This document shows, piece after piece, positions 57,186 to 64,000 of a stretch of DNA of 64,000 bases. This DNA is from Heliomicrobium gestii (GTDB taxonomy: Bacteria > Bacillota > Desulfitobacteriia > Heliobacteriales > Heliobacteriaceae): the NCBI RefSeq assembly GCF_009877435.1, contig NZ_WXEX01000011.1, positions 1 through 64,000 on the forward strand, given 5' to 3'. The notes beneath the pieces are model-generated. The model did not search any database. It saw only the letters and a program-made list of their open reading frames with translations, and had not been told where the DNA came from. Position numbers and translations under genes: made by a program. Positions within the stretch are counted from its first letter, which is position 1. Every line of letters begins with the position of its first letter.

Positions 57186-57926
57186 ATGTATGATGATCCG
57201 TATCAATCCCCTCACGACGGCTTCTCCGCGTCGGTCGACGGCCGCGCCTACCTCCGGGTGCTCCATGCCGCGCCCAACGCGCCGCCGGTGGACGTCTACG
57301 CCAATGACGTCCTGATCATCCAGAGGCTTCCCTACGCCCGGTTTACCCAGTACTTCCCCGTCCTGCCCGGCCGTTACCGGATCGACGTCTACCCGACGGG
57401 GACCCGGACAAGGCCGGTCATCGGCACCGTCGTCGATATCCCGGATCGCTCGATTTATACGGCAGCCGCAGTCGGCCTCCTCCCCAACCTCAGCCTCCTC
57501 CCCATCAACGACCCCCGACTGCCCCGCCGGCCTGACTCCGTCTTCATCCGCTTCGCCCACCTGTCACCGAACGCCCCTGCCGTCGATATCACCCTGCCCA
57601 ACGGCACCGTGCTGTTCCGCAACGTCTCCTTCCGTCAAGTCACCGGTTATATCCCTGTCCCGCCGGGCGTCTACACCTTGCAGGTTCGCCTGACCGGCAC
57701 CTCACAGGTCGTCTTGACCGTGCCGAACGCGCGTCTGCTGCCCAACCGCTTCCTCACCATCTACGCCGTCGGCCTAGCCGGCGGTCGCCCGCCCCTGCAG
57801 GCGCTGATCGCCCTTGACGGCAACAGCTACCTGCCCTTGACCAGCTTTCCCACGCCGACACCTTTTGCAAGTCCCGGAACGCCTTCGCCCGGAGGCCCCT
57901 TTGGCGGGGTGCCGACATCACCATGA
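57186..57926 (+). CDS. DUF4397 domain protein
   Basis: 246 residues from ATG 57186, with AAAGGGTGAC upstream. Two DUF4397 repeats are visible. The first begins YLRVLHAAPNAPPVDVYAND (about residue 22), the second FIRFAHLSPNAPAVDITLPN (about residue 119). The C-terminal tail is Pro, Ser, Gly-rich. No signal peptide is seen. The family is common in spore-formers and often surface-associated; its function is unknown. Confidence 0.85.
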   Translation: MYDDPYQSPHDGFSASVDGRAYLRVLHAAPNAPPVDVYANDVLIIQRLPYARFTQYFPVLPGRYRIDVYPTGTRTRPVIGTVVDIPDRSIYTAAAVGLLPNLSLLPINDPRLPRRPDSVFIRFAHLSPNAPAVDITLPNGTVLFRNVSFRQVTGYIPVPPGVYTLQVRLTGTSQVVLTVPNARLLPNRFLTIYAVGLAGGRPPLQALIALDGNSYLPLTSFPTPTPFASPGTPSPGGPFGGVPTSP

Positions 57927-57967
57927 CTGGAGCGGGTTATTAATCATTACACCTTTTAAAACCACAA

Positions 57968-58012
57968 AATCCGACAGCGCTGAACGGGATGGCGCTGTCG
58001 GATTTTCTTTTC
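57968..58012. terminator. terminator between converging genes
   Basis: AATCCGACAGCGC pairs with GCGCTGTCGGATT, followed by TTTTCTTTTC. It ends the DUF4397 gene and lies just beyond the stop of the minus-strand aldo/keto reductase gene. Confidence 0.88.
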
Positions 58013-58023
58013 TCTACAAGAAT

Positions 58024-59172
58024 TTATTCAAACTGCTCCTTGACGTTTTTTAACTCCTTCCGAATCTCGATCCCTTGGGGGCAGTGACTCTCACATTTGC
58101 CGCACTCCACGCATTTCGAGGCGGGGGCCCCCAGTTTTGCCAAGCGACCATACATGTATTTGGCTATAGGCGTGCCGTCAAAGACCCAATGATCATTGTA
58201 GGTGGAGAAGCACATCGGGATGTTGATGCCGACTGGACAGGGCATGCAGTAGGCGCATGCGGTGCAGTTGACTTTTACTCTTTCCTTGAATGATTCCCTC
58301 ACCGCGTCAATGATGGCCGCTTCTTTTTCCGTTAACGAATTCGCTTCCGCTTCCTGGGCGACACGAACATTCTCGATAACTTGCTCCATCGTTGTCATCC
58401 CGCTCAACACAAGTGAAACATCGCGATGATTCCATACCCACCTCAAAGCCCATTCCGCAGGGGTTCGTTTGACATCCGCTTGATCAATAATACCTTTCGC
58501 TTGCTCAGACAGTCGAACCAGGTTACCGCCTCGTAACGGCTCCATCACAGCAATGCCTAAGCCTTTTTCGGCAGCGTAATCTAACCCTTCTCTGCCTGCT
58601 TGGAAATCTTCATCTAAATAGTTGAACTGAATTTGACAAAAGGACCAATCGTAGTCATCAACGATTTCCTTAAATAAACCCAATTGATCATGAAAGGAAA
58701 ATCCGGCGTATCTGATTCTTCCATCTTGAATCGCTTCATCGAGAAACTCATGAATGCCTGCCTCTTTTAATACAGGCCAGACATTCTTATTCAAGGCATG
58801 AACCAGATAAAAATCGATGACATCGGTCTTCAAGCGCTCCAATTGTTCATTCAAGTACCGATCCATATCGGCTCTCGTTTTGATTAACCAACTAGGAAGC
58901 TTGGTGGCCAACTTCACCCGCTCTCGGTAGCCGCCTTCCAACGCTTTTGCGACAAAGGGTTCACTCTCCCCAGCGCGGGCGAAGCCAGTCCCATGATAGG
59001 GAAAAGCCGTATCAATATAATTCACGCCGGAATCAATGGCGTACCGGAGCATCGGTATGGCCTTTTCTTCATCTATTTTCGTTTGGTCACCGTCGATAAC
59101 TGGCAACCGCATACATCCAAATCCCAAAACAGATACCATCTCATTGGTCTTCCCATACTTTCTATACAACAT
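58024..59172 (-). CDS. aldo/keto reductase with C-terminal 4Fe-4S domain
   Basis: 382 residues. The N-terminal aldo/keto reductase barrel has GFGCMRLPV, GVNYIDTAFPYHGTG (catalytic Asp and Tyr) and DFYLVHALNK (the usual catalytic His follows). The C-terminus has two Cys clusters: CTACAYCMPCPVG and CVECGKCESHCPQG, which should bind 4Fe-4S groups. Such fusions occur in anaerobes and may link ferredoxin to carbonyl reduction. The substrate is unknown. The ATG follows GAAAGGTGGC. Confidence 0.93.
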   Translation of the reverse strand: MLYRKYGKTNEMVSVLGFGCMRLPVIDGDQTKIDEEKAIPMLRYAIDSGVNYIDTAFPYHGTGFARAGESEPFVAKALEGGYRERVKLATKLPSWLIKTRADMDRYLNEQLERLKTDVIDFYLVHALNKNVWPVLKEAGIHEFLDEAIQDGRIRYAGFSFHDQLGLFKEIVDDYDWSFCQIQFNYLDEDFQAGREGLDYAAEKGLGIAVMEPLRGGNLVRLSEQAKGIIDQADVKRTPAEWALRWVWNHRDVSLVLSGMTTMEQVIENVRVAQEAEANSLTEKEAAIIDAVRESFKERVKVNCTACAYCMPCPVGINIPMCFSTYNDHWVFDGTPIAKYMYGRLAKLGAPASKCVECGKCESHCPQGIEIRKELKNVKEQFE

Positions 59173-59266
59173 ATTGCTGCCACCTTTCTCAAGCGCCTGA
59201 ATTGCTCAAGCGCAATTTCACCATCTTTTTTCACTCTGCCTTAAACAATGCACAAATAATGATTGT

Positions 59267-60367
59267 TTAATTCACCCTTTCCCACCAACGGGAAAAGACT
59301 TGTTGCTCCTTTTCAAGATCTACCGGCTCTCCGATCATGGGGGTAAGCAGCCGGTAGTTTTTATTTTGACTGGCCAACGCGATCCGTTTCAATGGATCAT
59401 CCCAGGGATGGTTGGAGATCGCAAACTTGCCGGAGTGGCCCGCGAATAAGGCCTTGGTTTTCAATTCTTCAGCCGCCTTCGCCGCCTCCTCCGGCATCAT
59501 GTGGATATTGGCCCAACTCTTGTCGTACTGGCCATTGTCCAGAAGGACAATGTCAAAACCATTCATTTTTTCTCCGATTTCCTTGAAATGGGGTCCATAC
59601 CCGCTGTCACCGCTGAAGAATATCCGCCGCTGCGGCGTGACCAGCGCAAATCCAGCCCATAACGTCTTGTTTCTGCTGAGCAGGCGGCCGGAAAAATGGC
59701 GAGCGGGCAGTACATGGATGGTAACGCCATTGTCCAATTCTAACGCGGTAAACCAGTCCGCCTCGTGGATGCGTCGTTTTTCAAATCCCCATTGGTCAAA
59801 GTAAGAGCCCACGCCTAACGGGCAGATCACATTTTTCACTTTCGGTTTCAAGGCAGTCACCGTAGGGTAGTCTAAGTGGTCCCAATGATCGTGAGAGATC
59901 AACAAATAATCCATTTCCGGCAGATCATCGGCTGCATATGGATTGGTTCCCTCAAAAACCTTGTTTGCAAAAGAGACCGGTGCGGCATAGGAACTGAGCA
60001 CAGGGTCAAGCAGAAACCGCTTGCCTCCCATCTGTATGAAGTACGAAGAATGACCCAGCCAAATTAGGATATCCTTCCCTCTGTCCAGGGTCTTCAGATC
60101 CGTTTTAACGGTGGGAATGGCATCCACCGGACGCAGCCGCTCTTTTTTAGTAAAAAGAAACTCCCACAGCACTGAAGAACTGCTTTTTTCTCCGGTAAAT
60201 TGAGGAGTGGGGATTCGGTTTTGAAATTGATCATCACGATATTGGGGAGAGTTTTTTATTCTTTCCAGGTCAGCGCCACCGGGCAACCTGCCAAACTTGG
60301 GATGCCGCAGGTACAGACCAATACCCAAAGCGAACAGGATGAGGCTAATGAATAAGGCAAACCACAT
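59267..60367 (-). CDS. NAPE-PLD-like metallo-beta-lactamase fold hydrolase
   Basis: 366 residues. An N-terminal membrane helix (about residues 3-20) anchors it. The metal-binding motif is SHDHWDHLD (HxHxDH, about residue 162), with later ligands in PARHFSGR, FSGDSGYGP and GHSGKF. This matches the beta-lactamase superfamily group that includes N-acylphosphatidylethanolamine phospholipase D and UlaG-like hydrolases. The substrate is unknown. Confidence 0.9.
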   Translation of the reverse strand: MWFALFISLILFALGIGLYLRHPKFGRLPGGADLERIKNSPQYRDDQFQNRIPTPQFTGEKSSSSVLWEFLFTKKERLRPVDAIPTVKTDLKTLDRGKDILIWLGHSSYFIQMGGKRFLLDPVLSSYAAPVSFANKVFEGTNPYAADDLPEMDYLLISHDHWDHLDYPTVTALKPKVKNVICPLGVGSYFDQWGFEKRRIHEADWFTALELDNGVTIHVLPARHFSGRLLSRNKTLWAGFALVTPQRRIFFSGDSGYGPHFKEIGEKMNGFDIVLLDNGQYDKSWANIHMMPEEAAKAAEELKTKALFAGHSGKFAISNHPWDDPLKRIALASQNKNYRLLTPMIGEPVDLEKEQQVFSRWWERVN

Positions 60368-60773
60368 CTTTATTACCCACTTTTCATGTACTTCCTCTAA
60401 AGTATTGAATCACCTTTTCTTCTGGCCCTTCATCTCCTCCTCTGCGTTTCCCACAATCGCCTGAAACCACATCTATGTTCTCCTGAAATACCATCGTGTA
60501 AAATCGTATGGCCCCGACAATCCAGCCAAGGTACTGTGCGTTCGCCCAGCGCACACGCCCATCCGCACGATGTGAAAGACGTTATTTGCGCCTCCAACAA
60601 CAGCTTAACACCTGGAGTTGCCTCCAAGTCAAGTGTGCTTATGAAAAAACAGGAGTTCTCCAACTTTCGGCAAAACAAAGCCGCTTGTTGGGCACAATCG
60701 CTCCGTTGTACTCGTCTTCTCAACCAATCCACTTGTGCAAGTGAATCAACGCCCCGCCGGCCGAGCCGGGGGC
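60368..60773. other. spacer with no supported gene
   Basis: About 400 bases upstream of the metallohydrolase and downstream of nrdD. Short open frames on both strands lack ribosome binding sites and family features. No repeat or RNA gene was recognised. Confidence 0.5.
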
Positions 60774-60808
60774 GCAAAAATGCCGAGGCGTCATCACCTC
60801 GGCATTTC
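60774..60808. terminator. terminator of nrdD
   Basis: AAATGCCGAGG pairs with CCTCGGCATTT around an 8-base loop, with A-run and T-run on both sides, about 32 bases after the nrdD stop. Confidence 0.9.
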
Positions 60809-60839
60809 TTCTCAGCTTACTTGGGCAAATGCATGACCA

Positions 60840-62978
60840 TCAATGGCAGCAATCCGACTTCGGATTGAAGTGAACCCGCCGGTTCGACTCCTCCGCCTTC
60901 TTGGCGTCGTTAAAATGATCCAGTGTCGAAAGGTAGCCGGTGATGCGGCGCACCCGGGAGATGCGGTCACTGCCGCACTTCGGACAATTGTCTTGATCGA
61001 TGACACCGTTCAGTCCGCAGGACTTGCAGATATCGACGGGGAAGTTCACGGCCGCGTAGCCCATGTCTGCCTCATACATGGCCTTGACGAGGGCCTCAAA
61101 GGCTTGCAGGTTGTGCTGGGGCGCCGACGGCAGTTCCACATAGGAGATGTGGCCGGCGTTGGTGTACTGGTGGTAAGGGCCCTCGACGGCGATCTTCTCA
61201 AAAGCGTTGATTTTGTATTCGACAGGGACGTGGAAAGAGTTCGTGTACCATTCCCGGTCATTGATGCCTTCGATCACGCCGAACTTGTCCCGGTCTTTTT
61301 TCGTAAACTTGCCGGACAGCCCTTCTGCCGGCGTGGCCAGCAGGGAGAAGTTCAGCCCATACTTCTGCGACGCCTCGTCCATGCGGTGACGCATGTGGCG
61401 AACGATCTTGAGACCCAGATCCTGGGCAGCCGGCGATTCGCCGTGGTGCTTGCCAGTCAGCGCGATGAGGCACTCGGCCAGGCCGATGAAACCCATGGAG
61501 AGGGTGCCGTGTTTGATGACCGGCTCGATCCGGTCGTTCCAACCCAATTTCTCGCTGTCCAGATACAACCGCTGCCCCATCAGGAAGGGGAAATCCTTGA
61601 CGCGCAGGTTTTTCTGCACGTCAAACCGGGTGAGCAGTTGCTTAATGACCAGGTCGATGGTCTCATCAAGCAACCGCCAGAAGGCGTCCACATCGTGTCC
61701 GGCGCGCAGACCCAAACGCGGCAGGTTGACGCTGGTAAACGAAAGGTTGCCCCGGCCGTCGGTCACCTCAGGGCCGTTGATGTTGCCCATGACGCGGGTG
61801 CGGCAGCCCATATAGGCCACTTCCTGCCCATGTTCGTTATAGGCCCGGTTGAAGGAGGAATCTTGGAAGGCGAAATTGGGGAAGAGGCGCTTGCAGGCCA
61901 CCTGCATGGAAAGCTGGAAGAGATCATAGTTGGGATCGCCCGACTCATAGTTGATCCCTTTTTTGATCTTGAAACAGACGTTGGGGAAGATGGGCGCCTC
62001 GCCCTTGCCGAGGCCCTTCTCATAGGCTTGCAGGAAGGTCCGGGTGATCATCCGGCCCTGCCAGGAGATGTCGGTGCCGAAGTTGATCGACGAAAAGGGG
62101 ACCTGAGCGCCGGCGCGGCTGTGCATGGTGTTCAGGTTGTAGATGAAGCCCTCCATGGCCTGATAGGTCTCGTTTTCCACACGCTCCATCACCAAGGCCT
62201 TGATCTTCTCTTCATCGACTTCTATCCCCAAAGCTGCCAGAGCGCTGCGCAGGTCTTTTTCTTGACGCCTGTACTCGGCCTGGACATAGGGGGCCATATC
62301 GCGGTCGAAATAGGCAAAAGACTGGCCGCCATGCATATCATTCTGGTTCGACTGGAGGATGATCGCCGCCAGTGCCGCAGCTGTCTTGATGCTCTTGGGC
62401 GAACGGATGTGTCCGTGGCCGTTGTCAAAGCCCTCGGAAAGCAATCGGTCAAGAGGGATCTGCAAACAGGTCAGCGTTTTGCCGTACCAGGCCAGGTCAT
62501 GGATATAGATGTCGCCTTCGCGGTGGGCGACGGCTTCATCCTCCGGAATGACCCGGTTGAGGTAGTAGTTGACAGAAGCCACCTCGGAGATCTGGAGCAC
62601 TTTGGCGGAGGGGCTGTTGGAAACGTTGGCGTTCTCTCGATTGGTCTCCCTCAGGATCTCTTGCACGGCGTCCATCAGGTCCGATTTGGCGTCGCGGATG
62701 CGGGTCCGCGAACTGCGATAAATTATGTAGGCTTTCGCCGTCCGGGCATGGCCGCTCTCAATGAGCACCTTCTCCACCATGTCCTGGACGTCCTCGACAG
62801 AGAAAATATTCCCGTTATAGCGGCTCTTGAGCGCCTTCAACACAGCGATAGACAACTCCATCGCCAACTGCTTGTCTTCGCCGCCCACGGCCCGGGCGGC
62901 GCGGAAAATAGCATCTGTGATCTTCGATTCATGAAACTCAACAATCCGGCCGTCACGCTTGCGAATCTGGCTGAACAA
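60840..62978 (-). CDS. nrdD: anaerobic ribonucleoside-triphosphate reductase
   Basis: 712 residues. It reduces ribonucleoside triphosphates to deoxy forms without oxygen. An ATP-cone at the N-terminus (VEDVQDMVEKVLI) is followed by the catalytic barrel. The C-terminal zinc site is CKSCGLNGVIDQDNCPKCG, and the glycyl-radical loop is RRITGYLSTLDHFND (Gly at about residue 682). The start is TTG at 62978 after GAGGAGG. It is separated from its activator nrdG. A candidate NrdR site lies upstream. Confidence 0.97.
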   Translation of the reverse strand: MFSQIRKRDGRIVEFHESKITDAIFRAARAVGGEDKQLAMELSIAVLKALKSRYNGNIFSVEDVQDMVEKVLIESGHARTAKAYIIYRSSRTRIRDAKSDLMDAVQEILRETNRENANVSNSPSAKVLQISEVASVNYYLNRVIPEDEAVAHREGDIYIHDLAWYGKTLTCLQIPLDRLLSEGFDNGHGHIRSPKSIKTAAALAAIILQSNQNDMHGGQSFAYFDRDMAPYVQAEYRRQEKDLRSALAALGIEVDEEKIKALVMERVENETYQAMEGFIYNLNTMHSRAGAQVPFSSINFGTDISWQGRMITRTFLQAYEKGLGKGEAPIFPNVCFKIKKGINYESGDPNYDLFQLSMQVACKRLFPNFAFQDSSFNRAYNEHGQEVAYMGCRTRVMGNINGPEVTDGRGNLSFTSVNLPRLGLRAGHDVDAFWRLLDETIDLVIKQLLTRFDVQKNLRVKDFPFLMGQRLYLDSEKLGWNDRIEPVIKHGTLSMGFIGLAECLIALTGKHHGESPAAQDLGLKIVRHMRHRMDEASQKYGLNFSLLATPAEGLSGKFTKKDRDKFGVIEGINDREWYTNSFHVPVEYKINAFEKIAVEGPYHQYTNAGHISYVELPSAPQHNLQAFEALVKAMYEADMGYAAVNFPVDICKSCGLNGVIDQDNCPKCGSDRISRVRRITGYLSTLDHFNDAKKAEESNRRVHFNPKSDCCH

Positions 62979-63037
62979 CTCCGATTCCTCCTCAAACAGA
63001 TAACATCCCTTTTTTCTGGATCAAGAACACACAAATT

Positions 63038-63057
63038 TACACTATTCGCACAGTGTA
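63038..63057. promoter_or_regulatory. candidate NrdR-type inverted repeat upstream of nrdD
   Basis: TACACT-N8-AGTGTA, 60 bases upstream of the nrdD start. NrdR boxes are usually 16-bp ACAC/GTGT palindromes; this one is two bases wider. The direction and proximity to nrdD and nrdR support it, but the match is not exact. Confidence 0.45.
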
Positions 63058-63106
63058 TTTAGTATTAAAAGAGACGCCATTTGCATGTGTCTCTGATATC
63101 CAATCG

Positions 63107-63565
63107 CTAGTTCTTTCGCTTCAGCAACCCTTCCAACTCCTCCAGAAACCGGCCCACATCGGTAAACTGGCGGTACACGGAAGCAAAGCGCACATAGGCC
63201 ACCTCGTCAATATTGCGCAGGCGCGCCATCAGCATCTCCCCAATCTCCCGGCTGGGAACCTCACGGTCATACTGGCTGCGCAGGTCCCGTTCGACTGTCA
63301 TAACCAGCTCTTCCAGCGTATCCAACGGGATAGGCCGCTTCTCACAGGCCTTCAGCAATCCGGACAAGAGTTTGTTGCGGTCAAAGGCTTCCAGGGAACC
63401 GCCCTTCTTGCGCACGATCAGGGGCGTCTCCTCGATTCGCTCTAAGGTGGTGAACCGCCGGTTGCACTCCATGCATTCTCTGCGGCGACGAATCACCCGG
63501 CCTTCTTCGGCGCTGCGCGTCTCTAAAACCTTCGATTCGCCATGTCCACAGTAGCAGCACCGCAT
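63107..63565 (-). CDS. nrdR: transcriptional repressor NrdR
   Basis: 152 residues. It represses ribonucleotide reductase genes when ATP or dATP is bound. The N-terminal zinc ribbon is CCYCGHGESKVLET with CMECNRRF; the ATP-cone (VRKKGGSLEAFDRNKLLSG) follows. The ATG follows TAGGAGGACGGAAG. It lies directly upstream of nrdD in the same direction, with a 128-base gap. Confidence 0.97.
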   Translation of the reverse strand: MRCCYCGHGESKVLETRSAEEGRVIRRRRECMECNRRFTTLERIEETPLIVRKKGGSLEAFDRNKLLSGLLKACEKRPIPLDTLEELVMTVERDLRSQYDREVPSREIGEMLMARLRNIDEVAYVRFASVYRQFTDVGRFLEELEGLLKRKN

Positions 63566-63583
63566 CTTCCGTCCTCCTACCCA

Positions 63584-63628
63584 ACACTAGATATAGGAGC
63601 ACTTTTATTATAGAACCCCTAGATGTGT
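63584..63628. promoter_or_regulatory. possible tandem NrdR sites upstream of nrdR
   Basis: ACACTAGATATAGGAG (63584-63599) and GAACCCCTAGATGTGT (63613-63628) each keep one good half of the ACAC...GTGT palindrome and start 29 bases apart, close to the usual three-turn spacing. Autoregulation of nrdR is inferred. The remaining 63629-64000 shows no supported gene. Confidence 0.35.
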
Positions 63629-64000
63629 ATGGTCAAGGTATATTTTTCCATATTTTTGGGCCATCAGTCCTATTTTCGACAAGAAAATTCAATAGGCCGT
63701 CCCATTCGATTGTTGCCCCAGAGCGTCCTCTTTTTATCCAATCTCTTTCGACAGCGAGCCCTATTGTAGCGCTAAAGTCGGCAGAAGGCAAAGGACCAAT
63801 TTCGATAAAAAGTGCGAAAAGGGCTCCTCCTGCCCTCCTCTCCAGACGTTCTTACGGTTTTTTATTAAAATCCTCCATAATGAAAACAGCGGAACAACAT
63901 CCCATTTACGTCACGACAACAGCCGCGCAGCGACCCAGCGAGCAGCCGCGCAGCCCTTAGCGACCAGCGCCAATCCACCCCGATTTCCACCGTCTCCAGC

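Noticed and set aside
60430-60777. ORFs on both strands in the nrdD-metallohydrolase spacer
   Set aside because: Overlapping frames without start signals. Neither shows a family motif or coding bias.
60843-63062. 739-residue open frame antisense to nrdD
   Set aside because: It mirrors the codon structure of nrdD, has no domain or ribosome binding site, and nrdD is certain. Similar antisense frames over carB (12346-14202), ileS (27051-28853) and pyrC (16514-17857) were rejected for the same reason.
63625-63960. 111-residue plus-strand ORF near the window end
   Set aside because: No ribosome binding site, low complexity at the C-terminus and no recognisable family.

Overview
The window reads as a chromosomal segment of an anaerobic, spore-forming, GC-rich Firmicute of the Clostridia. 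The support is a small acid-soluble spore protein gene, a YteA-type protein, PyrR/T-box/PhoU-type Firmicute regulation, AGGAGG ribosome binding sites, a ferredoxin and an oxygen-sensitive class III ribonucleotide reductase. Gene order and base composition fit a Heliobacterium-like organism, but that name is an inference. Almost all genes are on the minus strand. The plus-strand exceptions are a secreted protein (1143-2201), a frameshifted ATPase (5593-6344), recQ and a DUF4397 protein (55343-57926).

Region 1-10 kb is accessory: a lipoprotein-like ORF, a cysteine-rich membrane protein, two paralogous methyltransferases each followed by a 15-bp tandem repeat and a terminator, a VCBS-type protein, a broken AAA ATPase, a ferredoxin, a STAS protein, an NlpC/P60 hydrolase and an alkaline-phosphatase-superfamily enzyme. 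Region 10-35.5 kb is conserved core with the same general order as the Bacillus ileS-lspA-rluD-pyr region. From upstream to downstream on the minus strand it holds uraA, an HlyD-like adaptor, yggS-sepF-proC-yggT-ylmH-divIVA-yggU, T-box-ileS, pduL, an ACT/PFL pair, yteA, a spore protein, lspA-rluD, and the PyrR-attenuated operon pyrR-pyrB-pyrC-carA-carB-pyrK-pyrD (all UMP steps except pyrE and pyrF).

Region 35.7-45.1 kb is a phosphate block (phoB-phoR, pstS-pstC-pstA-pstB-phoU) interrupted by a GGDEF-EAL-CBS-GGDEF protein. An 11-bp-periodic Pho box upstream of pstS overlaps the end of that gene. Region 45-47.3 kb holds pgeF, nrdG and a YugP-type zinc peptidase.

Region 47.3-53.3 kb is the most interesting part. 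A cobalamin riboswitch with a terminator precedes a divergent ThiC paralog, then a second ThiC, then a NitT/TauT-type ABC transporter. The layout suggests anaerobic synthesis of a benzimidazole lower ligand for cobamides alongside, or instead of, thiamin pyrimidine synthesis. Region 53.3-64 kb holds tandem crcB genes coupled to a histidine phosphatase, recQ behind a perfect 21-bp palindrome, a DUF4397 protein, a 4Fe-4S aldo/keto reductase, a NAPE-PLD-like metallohydrolase, and nrdD and nrdR with candidate NrdR sites.

No rRNA or tRNA gene, CRISPR array, prophage or intact insertion sequence was recognised. Starts were moved from the longest possible ORF to the codon with the best ribosome binding site wherever that was clear.
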